NCBI RefSeq assembly: GCF_050003625.1
Contig: NC_134398.1
Span: 83,887,983 to 83,951,982, forward strand
Reading direction: 5' to 3'
DNA: 64,000 nucleotides
From: Haematobia irritans
Lineage: Eukaryota; Arthropoda; Insecta; Diptera; Muscidae
The stretch's first letter is position 1. The number at the start of each line of letters is the position of its first letter. This document shows, piece after piece, positions 49,295 to 59,426 of this stretch. The position numbers and the translations under genes are program-made. Under the pieces are notes generated by a model. That model was not told where the DNA came from, made no database searches, and saw nothing but the letters and a program-made list of their open reading frames with translations.

Positions 49295-49713
49295 TAATTA
49301 GATCAATTAATTTCATGGTTGAAGACAAAAAATATTTTATTGTGTGTGGGAGCCGGTTCCACGACACCGCTATAAATAATCAAATAGCAACTTACCATTA
49401 TTTACACCCTCAAAAAAAATCGCTTCTTTAACATATGTTCCAAACATATTTTGCAGGAAGCACATATATTATTGCATACTGCCGAAACATTAATATGTTT
49501 GTTTTATGTGAACATATTATATGTTTGGAAGCATTTTGAGCCAAAAATATTATATGCTTGGAAGAATTTTTCCCAAACACGATTGTGCTCATTCCCTAAC
49601 ATACTCGTAATTTTCACTTCCACCAAATTGTTTAGTTATTGGCACCTTTCTCTGTAATACAAATAATGTTGAATAAATTATTCACTTTTATAAATTTTTT
49701 AAATTTTACCTTT

Positions 49714-49785
49714 CGCCTGCACGGAGAATCGAACCGAGGACCATACAGTTTGTAAGCCAACACACTATCCACTGGGCTACGTAGC
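49714..49785 (-). other. tRNA-like sequence (minus strand)
   Basis: On the minus strand: an A-box-like TAGCCCAGTGGATAGTG, an anticodon-arm-like GGCTTACAAACTGTATGG and a B-box GGTTCGATTCT at tRNA spacing. The acceptor stem does not pair convincingly, so this is tRNA-derived (SINE-like) rather than a working tRNA gene. Confidence 0.6.
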
Positions 49786-49902
49786 TGTTATAGTCACCAG
49801 TAGATAATTATCGTTTTAAGTTACATTTATATAGCATAGTTTGCAGCGCCCACGAGCCCATGCAAACATAACATTATTTAACAGAAACATACATATTTTT
49901 GC

Positions 49903-49967
49903 CACGTGGAGCAGTGGTTAGCATGTCTGCCTTGCATGCAAAGGGTCGTGGGTTCAATCCCTGCTCC
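49903..49967 (+). other. tRNA-like sequence, Ala(TGC)-like anticodon arm (plus strand)
   Basis: TGGAGCAGTGGTTAGCATG (A box), CTTGCAT at the anticodon loop position and GGGTTCAATCC (B box). GGAGCAG (49908-49914) and CTGCTCC (49961-49967) pair over 7 bp. The acceptor end is displaced relative to a normal tRNA. Followed by a T-rich run (49978-49991) that could act as a Pol III terminator. Confidence 0.6.
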
Positions 49968-52146
49968 AACCGAACATTTTTTTTTTTTTTAATTTACACA
50001 TTTATATTTATACTATATTAATTTTTTTAAATGAAACATCGAAATGTGCGTTATTAAAGATTTATAGTCAGTAACAGTGCTTGATATAAACGAAATTGAA
50101 TGATTTTTGGATAAAATATTATTTTTTATTGCAAAAATAACAATCTTGTAATAAAAAACTGTTTTTGTACAAAACTTTAAAATTTGGAAGGAATTCAAAA
50201 ACTAACAAAAGAAGAACGTGGAGTCGAGTATAAACATACATACATAATTTTATAATATAAACATAAATTTATTTAGGAGTGAACAGTTTTTTACTAGCAT
50301 TTAACACCATCGCTCTAAAATTCCTTTTATTTTTCTTTAATAATTCATTTTAAAGAAAATAAACTTTTTAAATTGTTTTAGCTGTAAAACTCGAACTTAA
50401 TGCCCGCTTTTATATTTGATGGTGTCCGTCAACTCCTCGTGGACTACTTTTTAATAAAGAGAAACTAAACTTTGTTTTTTTTACATTTTACTGTGTAATT
50501 TTTCACTATTTCCTCCTTATTTCATTTTACTGTCCCAACTCTAAATAGACTATAGTGCCCTTTCGTTATTTTTATGAAGACCCCTGATTTCTTGTAACAA
50601 ACCAAGAAAAAAATTGTGCCCATCATGCCAAAATAATAAACAAAACACATGTCCACACATACATAAAATGCTGCTCTCAAGGCGAAAACATATGCTGTTT
50701 GTTTTTCAAATGTCTATTCTCCTGGTTCCGAATGTCTATTCTCTTTATTCAAATTAAATATTATTTAGACTTAAGCATATCAAATTTTTGGCCTTATTGA
50801 TTCTTTCGCTGTGTTATGTTGATATCTTTCGTCAACTCTCCCGGTTTCCATCTCTATTTCTCTCTATACTCTCTCTGTCGCTTTGAATAAAATATCACAA
50901 CATATGTATGTTTAGTTGAAATTTGTAAATGTATATATGTTTGTATTCACACATATGATTTTTATGAAACATTCATGCCCCAAACATAATATATTCTAAC
51001 ATATTAACATAGATGTCCCAAACATTTAGTGTTAGTTTAGGAAAATTACATGTTCGCACTTAAATATATTGTGGTTTAAAATCGTGCCCGAAACACATTT
51101 TGTTTATATCGGAACATATGAAAAACATATTTTTCTAACAGTGTAATATAACAAAAAATAAAAGCATTGCTTTAAGTATGTGTTTGAAAAATATTTTATT
51201 TAAAATGTGTGTTTTAAAACAGGACTAGAAATCATAAAGCAAAACATAAACTTAACATATTCATCGTGTATAAAAAATACTAAGAATAAAAAATTAAATA
51301 AAAGGCAAAAAATAAATTGAATATTATAAAACGTCTATCTTCGATTAGTTTTTAAAAATTCTCTGAGAACAGAATACAACGAAGCAACTGTCGAGAGCAG
51401 CGGTGCCAACTCTGTGGATTTTTCGTGATTTTGACGATTTTAGATGGTAAATTGGGCATGTGACGATTTTTGATTTTAATCAACGTAGTTATAAATTGAC
51501 TATTTTTGAAAATGTGCGTCTCAAGTTTCCTTTTAGTGTTTTTATTACGTGTTTTTAGTTGTAATGTAAATATCAATACTAAAAAATATGCTTAACATAC
51601 TCTCTCTGCCACAATCTTAATTGGATTAAACACATCGCAAAGCTTGAATTAAAATATAAAACAACTGTAGCTTTGATTATTCTGGGGGGGGCAAGAACTA
51701 TTCTGGGGGGGCATAGCCCCCCCCAGCACCCCCCTAGCTACGCCAATGTGGAAACCATTATTTCGCACATAGAGAGCGGCGTTTTTTTAGGTAGCTTGGA
51801 GCGCTATTTTACAGGGAGCGATATTGGATTAAGTTGGTGGTTGTTGCTTGTTTTTACAAAATAACATTTTATTTTTCCTTGGGCAATTGATCTGCTATTC
51901 CTTTGATCCTTTGTATAGTTTCGGAACAAAAATATGGTCCGTGTTTGATTTATAAATCCGCACAAATAGTTTTTAATAAATAAATTATTTCTTAATTCAC
52001 ATTGCAAATGGCGCCGTGCTATAAACGTCAGTTTTTCAACACGAAAAAACAAAGTATCACAAATGGAAAAAATTTGGCAAATTTTTCGCATTTTTTGGTT
52101 TTGTATGGAGTTTCAACGCGAAAACCGAACAGAGTACCGGCCTTTA

Positions 52147-52439
52147 AGGCCGTGAATTAAGAAATAATTTATTTATTAAAAACTATTTGTGCGGGTTTAT
52201 AAATCAAACACGGACCATATTTTTGTTCCGAAACTATACAAAGGATCAAAGGAATAGCAGATCAATTGCCCAAGGAAAAATAAAATGTTATTTTGTAAAA
52301 ACAAGCAACACCACCAACTTAATCCAATATCCCTCCCTGTAAAATAGCGCTCAAAGCTACCTAAAAAAACGCCGCTTTCTATGTGCGAAATAATGGTTTC
52401 CATAAAAAATTTTCGCAAGAATGAACATAGTACCGGCAT
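52147..52439 (-). mobile_element. E-type MITE copy 3, inverted and internally deleted
   Basis: AGGCCG at 52147 and GTACCGGCAT at 52439. It shares the TTA at 52144-52146 with E2 and has TTA at 52440-52442. The segment after AGGCCG is missing compared with E1. Inverted relative to E2. Confidence 0.85.
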
Positions 52440-52442
52440 TTA

Positions 52443-53205
52443 TAGACAACAACGAGGTCTTCACCGTTTCAATTTTGCCCAGTTATACATGTAGTTTCAC
52501 ATCGGAAATTATAGCTATATACAGGGCTGTACAACACGCGAAAAGAACTAATAAAAAATATGCAATAGTTTCTGATTCATTGTCTGCCCTTGAATCAATT
52601 TCAAATGTAAATAACGATGACTTATACCCTAGTGCCATAAGGGATATATTGATCCAACAGAACTCTAAGTGTAAACTTATTTGGATACCAGGACACTCTG
52701 GTATTTTGGGCAATGAATTGGCTGATAAGGCCGCCAAGTCGGCCTGCAAGCGGCCCATTCTCTCATCTATCAACTTGTCAACTACGGACATTAGGAGGCA
52801 CATTTTGTCGATAATTGGAGCCAGGCGGGATGCCATTTGGAACGAAACCTCTGATTGGTATAAAGCCTGTAACCCAAAAAAATACCCCCTGTCATGCTAC
52901 CTCAGAAATGACACTTCTCTATCGAGAAGAGAGCAGGCAGTCATTATTCGTTTGAGGCTCGGACATTGTAAACTCACGCATGACAATGTCTTGGACAAAA
53001 GTAAGAGAAATTCTTGTGAATTGTGCAAGAATCCGTCTACAGATATGACACATTTGGCATTACATTGCCCCAAAATGAAAGAGCTCGAAAAAAAATCTTG
53101 CAAGGAAATAGTCTATTGGAACTTTTAAAAGATCTCGATAGCTCAGATATAAAAATTGACTTAATCAAATTCCTGAAAGATAGTAATCTTTACCAATCCA
53201 TTTAG
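52443..53205 (+). pseudogene. L1 ORF2, second part: RNase H and C-terminus
   Basis: Continues the RNase H domain: SEIIAIYRAVQHAK (Glu), KYAIVSDSLSALESI (Asp) and GHSGILGNELADKAAKSA (last Asp). The C-terminal part has SRREQAVIIRLRLGH and CELCKNPSTDMTHLALHC (CX2C...H...C). A run of eight A near 53090 shifts the frame; the alternate frame continues KILQGNSLLELLKDL to the true stop at 53205. Removing E2/E3 and one TTA joins TSYSV to IDNNEVFT in frame. Confidence 0.88.
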
Positions 53206-54507
53206 AATTGTATTTATTCAACAATTTCAACAATTCGTATTCTATAACATATAATATATATAACAATTACATATTTTTTCTCTTTTAATTTTTTGGTAAT
53301 TTTTATAATAATATATTATAGTTCACACCTGTATTTTTTTAATGAATTTTCGTCAATAGATGTCTAGAACCACAAACTTGTATAAAATACTATAATAAAC
53401 TTATATACACAGTCGCTAAAGCTTAAGACCTCCGTTGTCATAGCTTTATCCTTTATGCTTGTAATTTACTTATAAGTATAAATATGAAATAAATAAATAA
53501 ATAAATTTCCAGATTTTTTAAATATTCTAAGTAATAAATGTCAATAGTTTTTATTAAGCTTGGGGTCTTAGTTATCCTTTATTTAGTTTTAATTCATCGT
53601 TCCTAATATTTCACTGAATTGCTTCTTCAGAGGCAATTTGATATATGAAACAATGATCACACAAAACAATTCTTGTTATAATGTAGCATCACTGCTTTAT
53701 CTATTCAGTCCATTGTGATACCACATTAACTAAATGTACCCATTACATATTCCCAAAGATAATTGAGTATAACAAGATTAAGCATTGTGCTCTTATAAAG
53801 AGAAAACAAATGTCAAGGTGTAGAGGGCTATGAGAAAAAATTGTTTTATTTGTCAATTTTTTCCAAAGCAGCTCTGCCCAGGAATAAATTCAAAACGCCA
53901 ATATTCACATAAAACCATAATGAATATTCGCTTTAAAATACACATACGTTTTATTTTAATTTTCTACAATCGTTTTGGTATTGCTTTTGTGGGTTTTTAT
54001 TCAGAAATTTATGAAAAACACAAATGTTATGATATTTTCCGACGCAAACGGCAGTACATTTGAGAGACACGTCGACGCAAACTTTATGATATTTTGTTGG
54101 CAGAGTCCTCTGGTGCTTCAGTTTTGCTATGACAAGACTGCATCTTCTTCTCAATTTTTTTGATATTCCTTCTGTTCAACCAACCAGATTGTTCCAAAAA
54201 CATTGGCAGATTGCTTAAGTTAAATTCTTCCAGGCCCGCCAGTAATCTAAAGCTATGTGCCCCTAAAATCCGCTTACGCCTTACACAAAAAGCAGGACAC
54301 TCACACAAGAGATGTTTAATTGATTTCTTTTCCTCCGCATCATGTCAGCTCATACCTCGAAAGTGTACGAAAAAATGTTCGTTTTTGTTCTACCCAAATT
54401 ATATATCGCCTATCAGCGACTCGTTATAGCAGATATCAGGAGTGAAATCTGACGTCTTGAGAACACTGGCATATCTAGTGTGCGGTTTAAGTTTAAATGA
54501 CGTCATA

Positions 54508-55440
54508 AAGGGTGATTCTTTTGAGGTTAGGATTTTCATGCATTAGTATTTGACAGATCACGTGGGATTTCAGACATGGTGTCAAAGAGAAAGATGTTCA
54601 GTATGCTTTGACATTTCATCATGAATAGACTTACGATCTGCCACAACGTCGAATTTTCAGTGAATGGGCCCTAGAAAAGTTGGCAGAAAATCCGCTTTTT
54701 TATCGACAAATTTTGTTCAGCGATGAGGCTCATTTTTGGTTGAATGGCTACGTAAATAAGCAAAATTGCCGCATTTGGAGTGAAGAGCAACCAGAAGCCG
54801 TTCAAGAACTGCCCATGCATCCCGAAAAATGCACTGTTTGGTGTGGTTTGTACGCTGGTGGAATCATTGGACCGTATTTTTTCAAAGATGCTGTTGGACG
54901 CAACGTTACGGTGAATGGCGATCGCTATCGTTCGATGCTAACAAACTTTTTGTTGCCAAAAATGGAAGAACTGAACTTGGTTGACATGTGGTTTCAACAA
55001 GATGGCGCTACATGCCACACAGCTCGCGATTCTATGGCCATTTTGAGGGAAAACTTCGGAGAACAATTCATCTCAAGAAATGGACCGGTAAGTTGGCCAC
55101 CAAGATCATGCGATTTGACGCCTTTAGACTATTTTTTGTGGGGCTACGTCAAGTCTAAAGTCTACAGAAATAAGCCAGCAACTATTCCAGCTTTGGAAGA
55201 CAACATTTCCGAAGAAATTCGGGCTATTCCGGCCGAAATGCTCGAAAAAGTTGCCCAAAATTGGACTTTCCGAATGGACCACCTAAGACGCAGCCGCGGT
55301 CAACATTTAAATGAAATTCTCTTCAAAAAGTAAATGTCATGGACCAATCTAACGTTTCAAATAAAGAACCGATGAGATTTTGCAAATTTTATGCGTTTTT
55401 TTTTTAAAAAAAGTTATCAAGCTCTTAACAAATCACCCTT
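54508..55440 (+). mobile_element. rosa-like (DD41D) mariner deletion derivative, copy 3
   Basis: 933 bp, AAGGGTGATT to AATCACCCTT, TA at 54506-54507 and 55441-55442. It interrupts L3: the flanks match 62495-62520 of L2 in reverse (ccatatttgcttgg). Nearly identical to copies 1 and 2. Confidence 0.93.
54680..55333 (+). CDS. DD41D transposase catalytic core (truncated, open), copy 3
   Basis: An uninterrupted 217-codon frame nearly the same as at 20138-20791; the C-terminus reads LNEILFKK instead of LNEIIFKK. All three catalytic Asp are present (SDEAHFW, QQDGATCHTARD, CDLTPLDYFLW). The N-terminal DNA-binding part is deleted, as in the other copies. Confidence 0.85.
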   Translation: MAENPLFYRQILFSDEAHFWLNGYVNKQNCRIWSEEQPEAVQELPMHPEKCTVWCGLYAGGIIGPYFFKDAVGRNVTVNGDRYRSMLTNFLLPKMEELNLVDMWFQQDGATCHTARDSMAILRENFGEQFISRNGPVSWPPRSCDLTPLDYFLWGYVKSKVYRNKPATIPALEDNISEEIRAIPAEMLEKVAQNWTFRMDHLRRSRGQHLNEILFKK

Positions 55441-55536
55441 TATTTGCTTGGTGTCGTTAAAACCCTTGCAATTCTCTCATCGAACATTTGCCATCATAAC
55501 AGCCATCTCTCGCAGTAAGCTTGTAGGTAGCCAGAG

Positions 55537-56146
55537 TAGTCTTGGGCAAAATCGTTCACCGCAGTGATTCGGACTCATCGTTCTTTTTGTACAAAGGATC
55601 TAGTTCCTTCAAATCGTTCCTTTTCGTTCCGGCTTTTTATATTTGTCATCACTGTCATCTATTAAAGATAGACATGACATTGTTTGTTTACTTTGTACAA
55701 CGAAGTTCGTGTCCAAATGAAATATACGAAAAATATGGAAAATTGAGTGAATTTACTACAAATATTAATATAGATATAAAAAATAATAAAGAATAAAATG
55801 GAGAATTTAAGAAAGTAACTAAACTCAAATTTGGAATGACTGTATCCTAAAAGATTTTTTTTGTGTTTTGCAAAGAGCCCTAAGATGGAAACAATGATCC
55901 CATTAAATAGCAGCATGCCAATCAATGATTTAATATACACACGCGTCAAAATGAACAAATTAGCAAATGGTTACTGTCAAATAAAAGTATAGAAATCAAA
56001 CTGCGATCCGCGGAACGATGGAGAGTAAATTGAAAATAAAATAAATGACAAAAGGAACGATGAGAGCAAAATAGATGGAACTAGTGACAATCGTTCCTTT
56101 TGGTGAACCTGGCTTGGTCTTGTATCGTTCGTTCGATACAAGACCA
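55537..56146. mobile_element. Q: 610-bp hAT-like MITE in L3
   Basis: It begins TAGTCTTGGGCAAAATCG and ends CGATACAAGACCA, flanked by the 8-bp duplication AGCCAGAG (55529-55536 and 56147-56154). An 8-bp duplication and TAGTCTTG-type ends fit hAT. Its inner sequence near 55695 (caacgaagttcgtgtccaaa) resembles the small frame of the A elements. The right end forms a perfect 19-bp hairpin that runs into the flank. Confidence 0.8.
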
Positions 56147-56152
56147 AGCCAG
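56109..56152. repeat. Perfect 19-bp hairpin at the Q right border
   Basis: 56109-56127 pairs with 56134-56152 over 19 bp around a TTCGTT loop. The outer 6 bp of the right arm (AGCCAG) belong to the target duplication, not to the element. Confidence 0.95.
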
Positions 56153-56199
56153 AGGCATACCAACAGATTCTAGTTCCCCTGGAATATGACAGGTAGAAG

Positions 56200-57480
56200 T
56201 TAAACCGTGTCCACAAGGCTTGGGGAGGAGTAGTGCCTTAAGTGTCTTGGCTACTGGCGAGAGAAGGGATACCGGTCTGTACGATTCACCTTTACTCGAA
56301 TCTATGCTAATGCTTTGCTTTGCTGCAGTAGCGGAATCACTCTTCCCATCTTCCAGACATAGGGTATAATGAGTGATTCCAAGGACAAATTGAGGAGTAT
56401 GGTCAGGTACTCAACTCCCAGTATTCCCATATGCTTCAGCATTAGCATTGAAATTCCTTCGGTGACTGAAATCCCATCATCCCTTGTAGCGGGGTTCGAG
56501 AGGGCTCTCACTGTTGATCACAATTTACCAGTACCTGTGTCTAAGTTACATTGCTTTAGGTGCTCTAACCAAGTATTCCGCTTGTGCTCGTCGACTATGT
56601 TACTAATCTCTAGATTTAGTTCACTGATTCTAGGATCAGCAGGGTTAGCACGACGGCGTTCATCACGCTCGTCTGCGAGTCCCGCCGCTTCGGCTGGGAA
56701 GTTGGGCCTCACTTGGGAAATTCGAAGAGGTATGAAGCGAGCGGCAGCTGCGTTGATGATGTCCCAGAACGCCCTCTGGGCAACATGAACATGAGAGGGG
56801 GACCGGAGCTCACTGAAGCGGCGATCGGTGTATTCTCTGAAGCCTTCCCAGTTGGCTTTCTTTTTATTGATATACGTCCGGCGTTCAGAGGTTATGAAAT
56901 CGGAGGGTCGGTTAATGGTGAAAATTATGGGGAGGTGGTCCGATCCCAATGGTTGCCGGGTTGCCAGGAAACGTCATTTATCAGACCAGGCGACGCTAAA
57001 GATAAATCTGGCAAACTGCTGCAGTCACCCATAATTCTCGTGGGGGCCTCTTCGTTCACCGTACAAAATGTGGAGTCATCTATCTGCTCTGCCAAAGCTA
57101 TGTCTCTCTGGTCATTACCTAGGAGTGAATGCCAAAGTTCATGGAACAACAATATTGGGTGTAAGATGCTGCGGCGGAGAATAGTCGCATAGTCAGACGA
57201 CCCACTGCTGCTATCGCTGGCACAGCAACCTGCCACGTAGTCAGTATGACTATTCTCCCGCAGCGATGTTAAGCCGGAGCAGTTCCGGTAATGCACCCAC
57301 TCCCCGGGATGCACCTTCTCCAACACAAAAAGACGGACGAAACAACACGTACACTGATGTGGCAGCCGCTGGCCAATGTATGGGGTCCATATGGTCAATC
57401 CGGTACACAGAACCCGCCGCCGTGGGATTGATGTAGGGATGACGATAAGCTGGTCGGAAATTGAATGAGAATACGCTTGT
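56200..57480 (-). pseudogene. L4: antisense LINE fragment, endonuclease to RT
   Basis: On the minus strand from 57480 downwards: a degenerate N-terminal part, DDSTFCTVNEEAPTRIMGD (endonuclease; frameshifted from its upstream part), then, in another frame, MGSDHLPIIFTINRP (endonuclease SDH motif), a basic linker (RRTYINKKKANWEGF) and RT start (GYLPIPYVWKMGRVIPLL-like), then SYRPVSLLSPVAKTL. Several frameshifts. Moderately GC-rich compared with its surroundings. It differs from L2 and L3. It ends where L3 sequence ends, near 56200. Confidence 0.82.
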
Positions 57481-57554
57481 CAGATCCAATTTGTCAAAAA
57501 GCTTGACATTGACAAAAAAACGCTTGATTTTGAACAAAAAACTTCACAAATAAA

Positions 57555-57830
57555 AACACTCCTACTACAAAAAAATACATATTTTGTCTTCAATCACGAA
57601 ATTAATTGATCCAATTAATTTTTAATTGAAATGTCATCACCAATCACAGAAATGATAGTATCAATTAAAAAATTAGTTGATACTATTAATTTATGCGATT
57701 GATTTTTGTTTCAATGAAAATATTTGTTGAATCAATTAAATTTTTAATTGAATATCTTTTAAAACTCAATTAAGATTTTAATTGGAAAAATTTTCGTGAA
57801 ATTTTTTTTCTGTGTATTGGGTTTAAATTA
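57555..57830 (+). mobile_element. G element (AATTAATTGAT-rich MITE), intact-looking copy
   Basis: Rich in ttaattgat / atcaattaa boxes in both orientations (gaaattaattgatcc, gatagtatcaattaaaaaat, ttgatactattaat). Ends near ctactacaaaaaaatac and ttctgtgtattggg. Match to the split copy in K. Confidence 0.6.
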
Positions 57831-58083
57831 ATTTTTTATTATTTATTTTTTTTCATAAAAATTATTAGAATAAATATAGCAAATATATCATAAAAAGTAG
57901 AAATAATAGAAACAATGTGGAAAAAAACAAAAACTATATAACAATAAAAATCAGTCTTCATATATTTTAAAGAAAACTTATTTTGCCACATATAATTCGT
58001 ATTCTTAGATACATAATTAATTAATTATCTACCATCTGGTGTTGTTAAAAACATTTGAAAGTTTTTCCAATACTCATTTTTAC
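57831..58083. other. No gene seen; L2 target region
   Basis: AT-rich. It includes the L2 insertion site; aatactcattt is present twice in tandem just before the element (58069-58078 and 58084-58093). Confidence 0.5.
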
Positions 58084-58202
58084 AATACTCATTTTTTTTA
58101 TTCAACCGTCGAACTGAACGGACGTGTTTTCTAATAGCGGAGTATTTCATCGTAATAAGTACTTATTACGAATTTCACGTGTGGTGGAAATAATAAACCA
58201 CC

Positions 58203-59426
58203 ATGCAGCGAAATTCGAAGTCATCCACTGGGTTGCTAACTTCAGGGCCCAGTGGACGGGTAACGACTGAAGTTATAAATTTGGGCAGCGACCAAGAGTC
58301 AGGCCCAATTAGTCGACCTGTAGACGGGTCGACTGGCGGTGACACTTTTGCAAGTCGAACCTTTTCTAAGGTGACGACATCAAAAGGAGGCAATCCCTCT
58401 CGAAAGAGATTCAAGGAACGAAGAAATGCTTTGTTTATCCTAAAGAAATTAGGATCAGTCGACCCAAGCACGTAGTCGGCTAAGCAAAGCGATTCCTTAA
58501 AATGGGCTCAAGGAATTCTTGAAGCTGGAAAAAGGGAACGATCACCGGATGAGCTACCATCCTCTAAACGGGATCAAAGATCGTTTGCCTCGGTTGCAAA
58601 AGACAGCCTTGTGATGGCTATTATTAATAAAGGAGCATTGGACGGTATGATTCCAAGGCAAAAATGGGGGGAAATTGAGAACGCGATGTCTGGTGTCTAC
58701 TCAGAGGTGCGAAAAAAGTTTCCCGGACCAAGTCCTCGACAGCAAGATGCTGGATGGTATCAAGGACGATATAAGTTAATAGCTTTTGCAGACCAGAGGT
58801 CTATGGATTGCTTTAAAGCTGCATTGATGCTAATTGGTGAAGTTTGGGAAGGAGCCGCTTTGGAGTTAGTCGATAAAAAAGACATACCGGCTAAACCTAG
58901 AGCACATGCATGGATACCGGCAAACCCTCCTGATCCTGAGTCAATACTAGAGAGACTAAAAGAATGTAACCCAGATCTTCCAACCGCCGATTGGAAGGTT
59001 GGTCGTTTGGATGAGGTGGATGGACCAAGACGACATGCGGTGTTTATATTAAACATAGAGTCGCTGCCACATCTAGCCCAGACCCAAGGACGCGTAAGTT
59101 ATGGCTTTCATGATATCCATATGAAGGTATACAAAAGCGATCAGCCAAAGGATACCGAAACGGACAAGCCCACGGTAGAGTCAGCAGTGAAAAAATCTCC
59201 TAGCGAAGCCGAAGGAGACATAAAACCTGCAGACTATGGCGAAAATCATATGCGGGAAGTTTCTACAGGCTCAAGCCTCACCATAGCTGAACCGTGGATT
59301 GTTGCGAGAGTCACCGAGATCTGCGAAGATGAAGCCCTTGATGACTCAATTGAAGCGGCTGATGTGACGGTGGTTGAAAATTTGGATGGTTCTGCGGTTC
59401 CTCCAGATAAGTCTTCACCATTGTAA
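58203..59426 (+). pseudogene. L2 ORF1 (DUF4780-like), one amber stop
   Basis: Starts MQRNSKSSTGLLTSG and is open to the TAA at 59426 except for a single TAG at 58473-58475. The frame continues SAKQSDSLKWAQGILEAG. The central domain (WYQGRYKLIAFADQRSMDCF to HMKVYKSD) is the type annotated as DUF4780 in fly retroelements. The N-terminus is Ser/Thr/Gly-rich and the C-terminus acidic. There are no zinc knuckles. It would act as the nucleic-acid-binding partner of ORF2. The last about 50 bases overlap ORF2 in another frame. Confidence 0.85.

Larger units (their letters stand above)
46340..49350 (-). mobile_element. G element (AATTAATTGAT-rich MITE), split by F3
   Basis: 46340-46443 (caattaattttttaattgg, tgattgatactatcatt) and 49295-49350 (aattaatttcatggttgaag, tattttattgtgtgtggg) together match the intact copy at 57555-57830 in reverse. 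Borders are approximate. Confidence 0.65.
49402..51145. mobile_element. S: 1.74-kb TIR element with two tRNA-like sequences
   Basis: TTACACCCTCAAAA at the left and the reverse complement of TTACACTGTTAGAAAAATAT at the right. Subterminal ACATATGTTCC and CATATGTTCC boxes lie on both sides, and atgttc/gaacat motifs occur throughout. Two tRNA-like segments, head to head, lie at 49714-49785 and 49903-49967. No protein. It is inside K. Confidence 0.65.
46173..51748. mobile_element. K: 5.6-kb TIR element with 8-bp target duplication, inside E2
   Basis: The ends are CATTGGCGGAGCTAG and CTAGCTACGCCAATG, flanked by TGGAAACC (46165-46172 and 51749-51756). E1 gives the empty site (ttatggaaaccattattt). 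Just inside each end is a G/C palindrome, GGGGGGGCATAGCCCCCCC. An 8-bp duplication fits the hAT or P superfamilies, but no transposase is recognisable. It holds G, F3 (with T) and S. Confidence 0.85.
46128..52143 (+). mobile_element. E-type MITE copy 2, split by element K
   Basis: AGGCCGGTACTATGTTC at 46128 and the matching GTACCGGCCT ending at 52143. TTA at 46125-46127 and 52144-52146. Without K it is about 440 bp, like E1. It sits in the L1 RNase H coding region. Confidence 0.9.
37603..53504 (+). mobile_element. L1: I-like non-LTR retrotransposon stretched to 15.9 kb by nested insertions
   Basis: A 12-bp target duplication, ATTTCCAGATTT, occurs at 37591-37602 and 53505-53516 and defines one element. 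It starts CAGTCTCTTTCTGACTG and ends in a TAAA tail (tgaaataaataaataaa). ORF1 is a gag with zinc knuckles. ORF2 has endonuclease, RT with YADD and RNase H, an arrangement typical of the I clade. Subtracting inserts leaves about 5 kb. The insertions are a Harbinger-like MITE, an unresolved insert with P, C2, an insert near 45065, and E2 (with K) plus E3. Confidence 0.9.
53690..56200 (-). mobile_element. L3: antisense 3' fragment of an L2-family LINE, with two insertions
   Basis: In order on the plus strand: 3' UTR similarity to L2 (ccattgtgataccacatta, about 53720), ORF2 C-terminus on the minus strand (54084-54320: CPAFCVRRKRILGAHSFRLL), then 54405-54507. After the rosa copy it continues at 55441-55536, and after a hAT-like MITE at 56147-56190. 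The stretch 53770-54084 is not matched in L2 and is unassigned. The homopolymer in CPAFCV has five T, against six in L2. Confidence 0.8.

Noticed and set aside
49903..49967. A functional tRNA-Ala gene
   Set aside because: The pairing 7-bp arms overlap the A-box and T-arm region, the total is too short, and it lies in a repeat with a second degenerate tRNA-like sequence.
56369..57192. Plus-strand frames of 139 and 159 codons
   Set aside because: Antisense to the L4 endonuclease/RT remnant, whose minus-strand motifs (SDHLPI, YRPVSLLSPVAKTL) explain the sequence.
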